In this document: positions 12,045-23,400 of the stretch, one piece after another
Numbering within the stretch: position 1 is the stretch's first letter
How the letters are laid out: each line of letters starts with the position of its first letter
From: Mytilus californianus
Lineage: Eukaryota; Mollusca; Bivalvia; Mytilida; Mytilidae
Reading direction: 5' to 3'
Length of the DNA: 64,000 bases
Assembly (NCBI RefSeq): GCF_021869535.1
Contig: NW_026262659.1
Span: forward strand, 4,712,001 to 4,776,000
The notes under the pieces: model-generated
Databases searched by the model: none
What the model saw: only the letters and a program-made list of their open reading frames with translations
Told to the model about the DNA's origin: nothing
Position numbers and translations under genes: made by a program

Positions 12045-12300
12045 TCTCAGAATTTGCTATTGGGCTGGGGATACCCTCGGGGACTAACAGTCCACCAGCA
12101 GAGCTATCGACCCAGTGGTAGTAATAACATTGACGATACTAATTTTTCTGCACCAGATGCGCATTTCGACAATAAATATGTCAGTAGTGCTTGAGGCCAA
12201 ATTATTTGAAAATCCAAATCTTACTAAAAAATCGAAGAGCTTATAAACCAAAAGGACAAAATAGTATAGCCAAAATCGGGTAAGGAATCATGCTTTGCAT
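12045..12300 (+). repeat. Unit of the 340 bp repeat family
   Basis: Contains 'cagtccaccagcagagctat', 'cgacccagtggtagtaataa', 'caccagatgcgcatttcga' and 'accaaaaggacaaaatagta'. It resembles the tandem units at 5685-6420 and the fragment at 18960-19140. Confidence 0.6.
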
Positions 12301-12302
12301 GA

Positions 12303-12470
12303 GGAAGATATATTGTTAGGGGCCAACTGAAGCCCGCCTCCGGGTGCGGGATTTTCTCGCTGTGTTGAAGACCCATTGGTGGCCTTGGCTGTTTTCTGCT
12401 CTTTAATTGGTTTATTGTCTCTTTGACACATTCCCCATTTCCATTCCCAATTTCTTATTCCTTAATTTAA
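12303..12470 (+). repeat. DR3 dispersed repeat
   Basis: Runs from 'gaagcccgcctccgggtgc' to 'gtctctttgacacattcccc' and 'atttccattcccaattt'. The last 50 bp recur at 59153-59203. Unclassified, with a locally higher GC content than its flanks. Confidence 0.6.
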
Positions 12471-12889
12471 AAAGGAACAATTTCACCTGATAGCCTGGCA
12501 TTGTGGTCATAAAAGTTGCGAATGCGATTACCATACTCAGACTCAGAAATTAACCAATCAAAAAATTGCATTTGGTGTTTCGAGCACAAATTTTTAACTC
12601 CGAGTACTTAGTAAAGATTCATGACCAAGAGCCCTGGTCTTACTTCTTCTTTAACCTACTCGGAATTGTCATCTGATATTTTTGTACCTTCCATTTCCCT
12701 TTACGGGCAGTAGTTTGAAGCTCCAGGAAAACCAATATCGGATAAACACTTGTACATGTAGTTAATGCCGGAATCGCCGAGTCTATTAGCAATCAAACGA
12801 TTTTAAGAAAAAAAAAACTTTCTAACTTGGGTTTTTTTTTGCGTCAAACCACTCTAACAAAATCTAGGTTTACACTTGAAAAAAAATTG

Positions 12890-13460
12890 AATATCATTTA
12901 TTCGCCCAATTCTCGAATATATCGTTTGGGACTCTCAATATCAGAATTTGATTAATAAACTTGAAAATATCCAGTTGATACGGCGCGTATCGTCACGAGG
13001 GGGGTTACTAAACTTACCAGTATTAATAATTCATATGTGGAAACTCGATGGGAAAAATTATCCGATAGACGACGCAATCATAGATTAATCACAAAATTTT
13101 AAATAATAAAACTTCAGAGTATTTAATAGACTTTATACCCGATTCAGTGGGAAGTAGACATGACCATTATACAAGACAAAGAAATAATATTACACACGGA
13201 TCCGTTTATATTCTAAATATTTTATCCCAGTAACAACAAAACTATGGAACACACTTAACTTAAAGATAAGAAAATGTGAATCTCTACCATTATTCAAAAA
13301 AACAAATTCGTACCCAAAATATTAAGGTTTCAATGTATTACTATGAAGGATATCGTCTTGGTCAAATTCTCCATGCTTGCTTAAGAGTGGATACATGTTC
13401 ATTGAATTTTCACCTATTCCTTCGTAATTTAGTAGAACTGTCGTTGTAGTGATGTAGAAA
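12890..13460 (+). mobile_element. LINE (CR1/jockey-like) C-terminal remnant
   Basis: Broken frames give 'PILEYIVWDSQYQN', 'LENIQLIRRV', 'WEKLSDRRRNHRL', 'YLIDFIPDSVGSRHDHYT' and, near the end, 'CSLNFHLFLRNLVEL'. This order matches the region after the reverse transcriptase in CR1/jockey-like non-LTR elements (the LEY..VWD..LE..Q block, RR, and the final NxHxFL). Several stops and shifts break it, and there is no RT core, so it is a 5'-truncated and decayed insertion. Family placement is from memory of the motif order. Confidence 0.7.
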
Positions 13461-14950
13461 CAAATGTTTATTTCCTGTTATCTTGCCAATTATACACCGA
13501 TTTAAGACATGAACAATTAGCTTCTGTTTCAGTTTTTCCTGTCCAAGTTGACACAAAAAATTTGCTTTTTGAATCAACGGTACTCTCAGATTAGCAAAAT
13601 AGTCATTTATTTAGTTTGGTGCAGAAATACATTACCAAAAGCAAACGTTTTAACCTTTGATGTTACTGCTTTATCATTCAATAAGAACCCAAGCATTTAA
13701 CATTGTATACATTACAAATGTTTTTTTTTTGTCTCTATCGTATTTTTCACATTTTTCATATTTATATATTTATAACAGAGCTTGCCAGTATTTCTATATA
13801 TGTATTGTTCAATCAGTGTATTATTTGTGTAATAGGAGACAGATTTGTGAAAGCAAATTTGCTTGTTTCTGAATCCTAAATATTTGTTTCAATTGTATTA
13901 TATCGTCATGTTATGATTTATCGGAATAAATATTGTTTAAACCGAAAAATCTAATTGAATGACAAAAAATAAAAGGTGAATACTATTCAATTGTTCGTTA
14001 GAATAGGTCTAAGAGAAAACTAGAAAAAATGCAGACGAAATGTGCGCTGCGTGATGACTTGTTTTAGAAATTAAAACGAACCAATTGTATAAGTTTTTTG
14101 TAAAGTAAGTTTAACAATTATGATATTTAATTGACAAAATGAAAAATAGTTGACAAAAAGGAAATGTGCAAGATGTGGTACGTCAAATTACTGATGCCTA
14201 TGTTTAAATCATAATTTAGTTCAGTGTATTTCATCCTCATACACTCATTTATATACTAGTATAATATGTCTTTCCCAACAGTATTGTGAAAATCAACTTG
14301 AAAGAAATACCCCCTTAAAATGAATAAGGGTTGTTGAGATATTTATATTTAGAAAAAATCTCAAAATAAATGAGTATCCATCGATTTGCACTTTCCTTTT
14401 ATATTTTTATTTGAGGGATTGATTTATTGATATTACTTTCTTTGCGAACGTTCAGTGGCAAATATTTCATGCATAATCAGGACGATATGTATATGTTGTA
14501 AAATTATAATAACATATCTACGTTTCGTCTTCAAACCTTTGTAGTCAATACAATGTTCATCATTACATCTTTCCTGTTTCGTTGACCTTCGATATTTTTA
14601 TTTTATGTTTTGTTTACTTCCCGACATATTTAATGTAGTATATTATTCTACATTTTCAAGCCTTTTACAGAGTGTCAGTTACTTTTTGTGAAGTATGATT
14701 TAAAATAAAAAATATATGTAAATTTTTTGAAATATGGAACACGGAAAAGTATGGAAACTGAAGTACATTTTTAGTCATATTAGTAAATTCAAAATTGGTA
14801 CTTCTATCTAAATTTATGTACCATAGTACATAAACAGAAAATGATGAAAACTTTTCTTTCAATTCAAATGGGTTTTTGAATGCTAACAGTAAAAGTCTAA
14901 TCACGATATTTTAAAGGGTACATTGCTTGTAAAATTTCAGTGCTTCTAGT
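13461..14950. other. Interval with no recognised content
   Basis: AT-rich, with only short frames lacking signal peptide, motif or splice support. No repeat match was noticed. Confidence 0.5.
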
Positions 14951-14954
14951 AAAG

Positions 14955-15133
14955 AATTATGATGGAAAACTGACATACAACTACTGAGATGGCACAATCT
15001 TATTGTGTGGGTCGCCCATCAGGCTGGTGTTTGCTCTTCGAAGATACTGTTCGAGAGTAGCAAAACCTTGCAAAGCCATATCTGCTAGTGCAAAGAATAA
15101 AATATTGGCTTCAATCAGAAAACAGAAGAGACG
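14955..15133 (+). pseudogene. Locus B: orphan first-half exon of the ten-Cys family
   Basis: Reads, through frame changes, 'DGKLTYNY', then 'EMAQSYCVGRPSG', then 'FALRRYC', 'KPCKAI' and 'KILASI', homologous to the first half of the domain in A, C, D and E. About five bases are missing between YNY and EMAQ, and a second shift lies after 'RPSGW' (about 15030). The residue equivalent to the fourth Cys is Ser ('AISASA'). The exon still ends at a good donor ('acg|gtgaat') in phase 2, exactly 32 nt after the position equivalent to the acidic pair, so the exon frame was once normal. I found no matching second-half exon between 15.2 and 20.4 kb. It is a dead copy, perhaps an exon left behind by unequal exchange. 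Confidence 0.78.
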
Positions 15134-15424
15134 GTGAATACCTTTTTTATCATTTATACGTAACTGTAAGATGGCAGACAAGGTTTTTGTTTCAATTCCA
15201 TACAGATAAACAAAAGGGCCATTCAAGTCTTGTTTCAAACTATATATAAGCGAGGTGCTGTTCATCCTATGAATTGCATGCTAATATTTTCACAGCCGCA
15301 CCGGTCATAGGATCAGAAATCAATGCAATGTTTCCAATAAATGTTTTACGCTCGAACTTTTCAATTCAATTTTATGCAAAAATAAGGGGAAATGCATATG
15401 ATTTTTATTTGATCTCTTGAAGTC

Positions 15425-15545
15425 AGGAATTTGCCAGTTGTTTTTCATTTGTATGATGTGTGTGAGATTCTGATTTTACCATTTTGATAAGGGACTTTCC
15501 GTTTTGAATTTTCCTTCAAGTTCGATGTTTTTGTAATATAAATGT
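15425..15545 (+). repeat. R2 dispersed repeat, partial
   Basis: 'gccagttgtttttcatttg', 'gattctgattttaccattt' and 'gggactttccgttttgaatt' match the distal half of the copy at 2735-2945. Confidence 0.55.
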
Positions 15546-16823
15546 TAATAGCTTCAGAAAAGTTATCACTCAAATAGATTGAAATTCTACTTTGGGTCAC
15601 ATTTTACGGACACTTGTAACATTGTCACCCCTTTTAGCAATATTTTGTATCAAATAAATGCAGATTGCATGATGATTACACCAAAAAGAGATTATATTTT
15701 ACCATTTTGACCATTGGAAATAAAATCTATGGAAGATGCTGTTTCAATACATATGCAGATAAATTACTTTCAAAAACACGAAAAAACTATTATGATAAAA
15801 ACATTTATTAGGCTAATGATATGGAATCACACAACACAACAGTTAAATAATAATAAAAACAAATCAATTTAAGAATTACCAAGATAGAAATTCAAAAATT
15901 GTTAATACATAAAATTTACCCTAAAGACCAGTAGAAAACAATATAATGTAATACACATTTATTAAAACAGCACGAATGGGCGGGTTAAAAATGTTCTCAA
16001 AACTACAGAATTTGTTGATCGACGCTTCAAATTGAAATTTGAAAAATAATATAAAAAGAACTAGGTGAAAACAAAGCTTGGAGCGAAGAAAAAACGTATG
16101 TAGTTTAACAGATAAATGCAAGTGAGAATAATTCAACTGATAATCCAATAAGAAAAGTTATGACAAACTTAGGAGGACAAAAATTAAGTAGCAATAAATA
16201 AACTCAATTCGTTAAGAACAGAAAAACAATAATAAATCCGCGAAAAATTAAGATCTAGCAAATTTCTTTCTTAGTAATTAATCATTTTTATTAAAAATTA
16301 AAAATACCACATGAAAATAACAGTGAGCCTAATATAATTTGCTACAATGCAAGGGAAAGAGGGTGGCTAAATATTATGAGTGTCAATTTTAAATATGTTT
16401 TTCTATCTGTGTATTACTATTTCACCTGTCGCATGTCTTTTGTAAATCGCCTTTGCCGTCACGTACACCACCAACAAAGAGGCACTGCCTTGATCATGTT
16501 GATACTCGTCTTCCTGGGCGGTAGTTAACCATAACGTGAGATGCTCTTAGTATGAATTCCATGAACTACTATCATATCCGTGTTTTACTGGAATTTTCAC
16601 TGTTGTTACAAGGACAAGCTTTGTTGCCATTTTCGGACTGTGTCATTATTTTTATCAGATATTCCATTTGCATTAACATTTATTAAAAACATTGTAAATT
16701 TAAAGACTGTTATACAAACAGCACTTTAGTGATTTAATGAGATCGGAGTTTTTCTGTGCCTAAGGCGCCGGAATCAAGATAAAACAATACAGAAACTTGC
16801 GACGAAGTACACATTTTATGTAT

Positions 16824-16911
16824 TTATCGTAACAGCCCTAGGCCTGATGTATCCACTTAAGGGATTATGTTATCGTAACAGCCCTGAGGTATCCACTTAA
16901 GGGATTCTGTT
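16824..16911 (+). repeat. Short direct duplication, 46 bp unit
   Basis: 'ttatcgtaacagccct' followed by 'gtatccacttaagggatt' occurs twice in immediate succession (units start at 16824 and 16870). Nothing else was recognised between 15.6 and 17.7 kb. Confidence 0.75.
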
Positions 16912-17761
16912 GTATTGAAGATTAAAATTGTAGTACAAGTTTTATTTTCCGGTTTTCATCTTTTTGGAATGATATAAGATTACAAGTCTGCTGCTGATGG
17001 TTTTATCTCAACTTAAACCCAAATCACTTGTATATACTTACTGTGTCGAGCAAGTACAAGCCTTAATAGGAAGCAAAATATACTGTTAAAATCAAATATA
17101 TTTATATGTACCATTTAAAGAAGTTAGAGAAGTTTTATTTTACTGATCACTTGTCAAATATTACAGATACACACTTAAACAGGATACATTATATAACATA
17201 CTTAAGAGTTCAGTAACATCTACATAACTTTCAAAGGAAAAGATTTAAAAATTGAAGATTTAATGTGTTTGTAATAAATATAAAAATAAGAAGATGTGGT
17301 TAAGTTTCTTTTGCAAATATGTTCTACACAGTTAAGAGTAAAAAATAAAATAAAAATCAAACTATTGCTAGTGTGATGGATACATTAGTTTTCTTAACTA
17401 TCCAAAATGATCTATGCGTCGCTAAGTGTAGGCAAACTACTTCAGGAAAACCTACGATATACGTATAGGCATTCAATACAATGCCGCTGTATCCTTATAT
17501 ATTTTGATTCATTTCAAATCATGTTATGTTATAACAGTTTATATAGCTTATTGTTGAAGGGTAGTAATTTCTTTTTAATCATACAATTTATATGATAAAT
17601 GTTACATAACCTTTCATCGAATCAGTTACCTGCACATGCATGCCGCAACAACCAATTAAATTACAATAAACCTACACAACACATATGCGCAGATTAAAGA
17701 AAACATATTTCTCGACATATTTAGGTGTACGTTTTTTGCGTACTGGCAGTGAAATCTTAAA

Positions 17762-17801
17762 ATGAATTTCGTTGTGATGTTGTTGAACATGCTTGTTTTC
17801 G
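17762..17801 (+). other. Candidate signal-peptide first exon
   Basis: ATG plus 13 codons encode a hydrophobic leader (MNFVVMLLNMLVF) followed at once by a strong donor 'g|gtaagt' in phase 1. The leader resembles the start of the separate first exon at locus E (MTFVLVFINGIVV) in spacing and residues. The D and E first exons also exit in phase 1. No phase 1 coiled-coil exon was seen downstream on this strand, and gene C at 20468 has its own ATG. It could be a relic first exon of a D-type gene, an alternative first exon, or chance in AT-rich DNA. Confidence 0.3.
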
Positions 17802-18959
17802 GTAAGTTCAGTTTAATTCTTATACCAAATACAACAATTAGAAACAAAAGAAATCTTTCTTGTATGTACTATCTCATTATGTCTTTCCTATTTTATGAAA
17901 TACAAATGTGCTATAGGAAATAAACACTACAAGGGAAATAAACTTTTTTGCTGATCTTTATCTTAAAAGTAGTCACAAGGCCTTCAGCGGTGAAATAAGG
18001 AGCCCCCTATACACAAGACATAAGATGATATGAACGTACATCAGAAATCTGTTTCATTTTTTGAATCATACTTCTATGATTCACTCGTTCATTGTTCACG
18101 AAAATATAAATGGATAAACAAGATAAATCAATATCGAAATTTCAAACGTAATTTTCACATATTATTAATATAGTACAAATATGTTTATATGTAACCAATT
18201 GAGAATATTTGCCTGTTAACATTATATATAACTGTTAAGTTACTGCTTTTTTTTACTTACATGATAATGGCTCTGGTCTAGCTGTGGTTTAAGAATTTAG
18301 TTGATTTTATTCATATTTGTATATGATTATCAAAATTACTGTGTAATATCTTAAAATCATTGTGATAAATTACTTTGCTCTTCATGGGATCTTAAATTGG
18401 AATAAGAATATCTTATCCTATCTTATCTTATTGTTCGCCAAGTGCAAGATCAAAGTTTGACCTTTTCTACGTGAAAATAAATCAACGTGAAATATGTTGA
18501 ATAAAGTACATGTTTTAAGGATCTACCGGGTAAACAATGACACTGTGGTTTGTGTGGGTTTCCGAATGATAAAGTTTAAAAGACGTAGTAAGATTATATA
18601 AGAAACTTCTTCAGTCATAATGGTTATGCACTAGAAGTGTGACAGAACACATCCTGATTTTTTTAAATCAAAACTTTTTTTATCCTTTTTATCCTTGCAT
18701 TTTATACCGCTAACTTTTTAAAATATGATGTTAATTTCAGAACTGAATTTTCTATAAAAGGAGGGGACTGAGTCTTAAAAAAGTCTTTTTTGATTTCACA
18801 AGTCCCAAATGCGAAGATTTTCGGTGGCTATTGAAAGAAAAGGGACTATGTGATAAACGTTACTGTAACAAGACATAAACCTGAAGTCACAAAAAAAAAG
18901 AAGAAAAAAATAAATGATAAAAAAATGATAAAAAATGAAAACAATACTTTATAAATTTC

Positions 18960-19140
18960 AAATTCGAATCGCTTTTCTGGATTTACCGTCACCAGCAACG
19001 CTCAAAGCCAAATATTTGAAAGCCAAGGATGTATAAGAACGGAAACAGTTGGAAATCTATATGACCAAAAAGGTCCTAAACAAGGCGATCCATCTAAGGT
19101 CAACTTTTCCCGAGGGAGTTGAAACCTTAAAATTCAAATT
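18960..19140 (+). repeat. Unit of the 340 bp repeat family
   Basis: 'tttgaaagccaaggatgta', 'gaaatctatatgaccaaaa' and 'aaggtcaacttttcccga' match units at 6032-6240 and 12045-12300. Confidence 0.6.
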
Positions 19141-19547
19141 CAGATATATTTTAACTCGCGTGCTCGTATATGAGGATAACGAAATGAAAGATCTACTGTA
19201 CATTTAAATAGATTGAGTTTCTTTATGATTTAGAAATTTTTAAACGGATAATTTTAGAAGGGTTTGTTATAAATCGTTTCAGGGTTGTTTTTATTGATAT
19301 CTGAGTTGTTGTTGTCATTCAAAAAAGGCGTTTCATATGTTAAGTTTGATAATCTCAGTGCAATGCAATGTCTTAATAGCTGACATGTGGTAATGAAACT
19401 TATCAGGCCTCTTGTGTCAAAAACTTTTTCTGAACCTATTCCTAAATTTTATTCTAATATGACGTTCTTCAAACGCTTTGAGTACACACCCGTGGTAACA
19501 TATGAATTTATTGTATGTCAGGGGTAACATATGAATATATTGTATGT

Positions 19548-19794
19548 CAGGGGTGCGTTCAATATCATAGCTGCTACGTTGATTTCGACTACTGAACGTA
19601 TAACTAGCATAGCCTCTAAATAGATCTAGATAGCCTAAAACATTCATGCTATCTAGAGAATCCAAAATGGTGTCCGATAGGTTATTATTAATGACGTCAT
19701 GTGGATAGCCTAGCTATTTAGCATATCGTTCAACATAGATAGATATCTAGGACATATAGGCTTTCTAGCTGCTACGGTATTGAAAGCAACCCTG
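19548..19794. mobile_element. MITE of about 247 bp with imperfect terminal inverted repeats
   Basis: The left end 'caggggtgcgttcaatatc' pairs with the right end 'gtattgaaagcaaccctg', followed by 'agctgctacg' on both sides. No coding capacity. The CAGGG terminus resembles hAT-type ends, but no 8 bp target duplication is visible, so the superfamily is open. It is preceded by two 28 bp direct repeats ('taacatatgaatttattgta' type) at 19497-19550. Confidence 0.68.
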
Positions 19795-20213
19795 CTGATC
19801 GGCAACGTCATGATTTGTTTCGATCATACTCCCCTAAGTCATATGTTTTTTTATGAATGAGGTACCCGACGTCAATCGGTGTAAGACGTAAGAATATACG
19901 CATTTTACGGGAAAAGGCACGATTGTAAAACTGAAAGTCATCAAAACAAGGAAACATAAACAAACGATGATAAAATTTGTTAAAAGCCATTTTTTTTTAC
20001 ATAAGTAAGATTATCATTTAAATTCATCCAAATCTATCTAAGTACTTTAGTGTAAATATTTTAAGCATGTCACTAGTTCATTTTTCTCCGTTCCTATACG
20101 TCAATATTAAAAGTGTGTTTAATTTCGAGAACAGCAAATGTTTGCCTTCAACTAGAGCGCTTCGATCCAAACGAATTGCCGTATTTGTCCTATCAGAATA
20201 GAAACATTCATAT

Positions 20214-20343
20214 GGGCTTGAATTTATATTGATTTTACCACGGTTTTGCCCTTTATGCCGATATTTGACCCCTCTCTATCGCTCGTGGTAAAATATTTAT
20301 CATAAAAGGCCAACCCGTGGTAAAATCATTATAAATTCAAGCC
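20214..20343. mobile_element. Foldback MITE of about 130 bp upstream of gene C
   Basis: 'gggcttgaatttatat' followed by 'gattttaccacgg' pairs with 'ccgtggtaaaatcat' followed by 'tataaattcaagccc'. The arms of about 30 bp would form a long hairpin. It lies 125 bp before the gene C start codon, so it sits in the likely promoter or 5' leader region. Confidence 0.7.
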
Positions 20344-20467
20344 CCAATGAATTATAATTTCTTAATTAAACGTTTCACACAATCTCTCATACATATTGTT
20401 ATAGTTTTGACTAATTCATGTAAACACATCTATAATAGGAAAACAAAGAATATAGGGTAACAAAAAT

Positions 20468-23400
20468 ATGTTTACATTTGTAGTGATCTTCATTATAAGC
20501 TGTATTAACGGACTGGATTATGCGTCCTTTGACAAAACAGCCCATGCCTACTGCGCAAGTCATTCATCTGGTCACGTGTTTGTATTGAGGAGGGATTGTG
20601 AGAAAACCACAAAGGACTGCAAAGCAATTTGTACAGAAGCAAAAGATGCAATAATTGGCACGATTTACCATAAGAAAGACACGTAAGCAATATATATTTT
20701 GTGAAATAATTTTACCATGGCAATAAAGAGGTAAACAAAGTAAGAACATAAAAATTGGGCAATCAGAAACAACTATTCGAAAAACTTCTGACATATAGAT
20801 TCCACCACTGCATCAAGAGTGTTACGATATTTCTCCTCTCTAGACAGTAAAATTTTAATATTTAAATCGCGATGCTTGCCGATCTTTTTGAATGATTAAA
20901 ATTTAACTGTTGAGAGCGGAGAAATATCGTAATACACGATATAGTGTGGAATCTGTTTCTCTAATGATTTTTAGACGATATCTAAACAATGTTTATCCTT
21001 TCTTTTCAAAAATTTGCAGAAAGTTGTGTTGCTTATATGTGACGTCGTCAGGCATAATCGCCTTTTTCATAACATGAAAATAGGAAATTCAAAAGAAAAT
21101 AAGAAAATCTGACGTGATAATTAAATTTCGACGAATCATTTGACGAGAACAAAGTTTTCTCTAGGGATAAGAAATATTTTTCTCACATCGATAGAGAAAT
21201 GTGAAAAAAGCATGAAAATTAGAGAAAACAACATAACCAAATGACAAAAGAGGAGGAAGCAACTCTATAGGAAACAGAATATTAATTAAAACGAATCCAA
21301 TAAAAGAACGATGAACGCATGTGCTCCGGAAGGAATAACCGTTAATTCCTGTTACATAATTGACACTGCCGTGTATGTTGCGAATGGTAGGTAAAATCCG
21401 TTGGCATATCGCAGTCGGACATGTCATAAACGAGAAAATGTGGAGTCCCCACGTTATTGTGGCTACGACAAATGAAACATATCAATAGTCATCGGTGACA
21501 CAGATATCCCAATCAAATCCCAATGTAAACAGGCGGAAACCCAGTTGAAATTAAACAAAAGAAACGGAACTCTAAATTAGCATGAATAGAGAAGGTAAAA
21601 AAGGCCAAGTTGGTAAATTTGAATTGTTTACATCTGTTTCTGTGGGCTTTAAAAGTTTAATGAATGTGTATAATTTAGAATTTTATGCATCTTATATATG
21701 TGTTTTTACTTAAATTATGGTATGGTACTTCGAGATATTTGTAAACTTTACAATTAAAGACAAATTTTCACAAAACAGTCGATTGTGGTAGATGCAAATA
21801 CATGTGGATCTTTTTTGTGCATAATAGATATAAAAAGATGTGGTATGAGTGCCAATGAGACAATTCTCCATCCAAATCAAAATTTATAAAAGTAAACCAA
21901 TATAGGTCAAAGTACAGTCTTTAACACGGAGCCTTGGCTCACACCGAACAGCAAGCTATAAAGGGTCCCAAAAATTACTAGTGTCAAACCATTCAAACGG
22001 GAAAACCAACGGTCTAATCTATATAAAAAACGAGAAACGAGAAACAGCATGCATTCTGCCGAAAAAAAATTCCAAAGAAAGATAATAGATTGATCTTTTT
22101 AAAACATTTTTTTCAAAATATTTTAATTTTATTAAAAAAAATCCCCAAAATGGGCAATAATTTCATCAAAAAGAGTAAGTCGAGTACACCTTTTTAAGTT
22201 CAGGCGTGTTTGAGTTGACTATTCTGTCTTGAAAACGTATAAAAAAAATATTTCATACATCATCTCGATTCAGATTCAGATTTTTTAAACATTTAGGCTA
22301 TAGGTGGATATAATAACATTAAAAATATACAGTACTAATATTATAAAATATATGTGTCAAGTGAAATACGTTTCTAATGAGTCAAAACAACAGTGAAGGT
22401 GTGTTCGAATAACAATTTTTTACTAAAAGTACTTGACGACAGACTTTAAAGTCTGTATGTGCCTGTCCCAAATCAGGAACCTGTAATTCAGTGGTTGTCG
22501 TTTGTTGCTGTGTTGCATATTTGTTTTTCGTTCATTATTTTGTACATAAATTAGGCCGTTAGTTTTCTCTATTGAATTGTTTTACATTTGTCATTTCGGG
22601 GCCTTTTATAGCTGACTATGCGGTATGGGTTTGGCTCACTGGTGAAGGCCGTACGGTGACCTATAGTTGTTAATTTCTATGTCATTTGGTCTATTGTGGA
22701 GAGTTGTTTCATTGGCAATCATACCAAATCTTCTTTTTATATTAACAAGTGGATCTTAAAAATGCATAACTTCAAAAAAACTTTTTTTTGTGTGTTATCT
22801 AGGGTAATTAGTCTTCAACCTCTGAACATTTTTAGTTTGCCCTTTCACGAAATACTTAATTAGAATTTTTTTTAAATACTTTCAATTTTCGAAAATTCCC
22901 CCTGACAACCGATCAGACAATAGTTTTATGTTAACCAAATGAATAAAAGTACATTAAATGATGCGCAATAGCTAGTAGATACATTGGTCTTTTAAAATAC
23001 AACTGGTTTATAAGGATCGTAATTGTAATGAAGCGGGTACGAACGTTTTATCTGGCGCCAACCTTCACCCTAACCTGAGACAGTGGTGTAACAATACGAC
23101 ATAAAAGGACACACTATAAAACATTAATTGAAAAAAGGCTCAACTCATCAAAGTATGAATACTAACAGATTTTAGACAAAAGTTAGAGCATGAAAACCAA
23201 ATTACCAAATAGTTAAATTATAAACCACAGAAAAATATATCAAAGCCAAAACCAGTATGAAAGAATTTTGCCAAACAACCGGTCACTTATGGACCACTCA
23301 AAAAAAGCTTGTTGAGAAGGATCTTTAACGTGCAAAGAGCGTGGTACTCCCTGAACGCGGGAACTCGGATTTAACGTCCCCATCCGACGGACATTACCAA

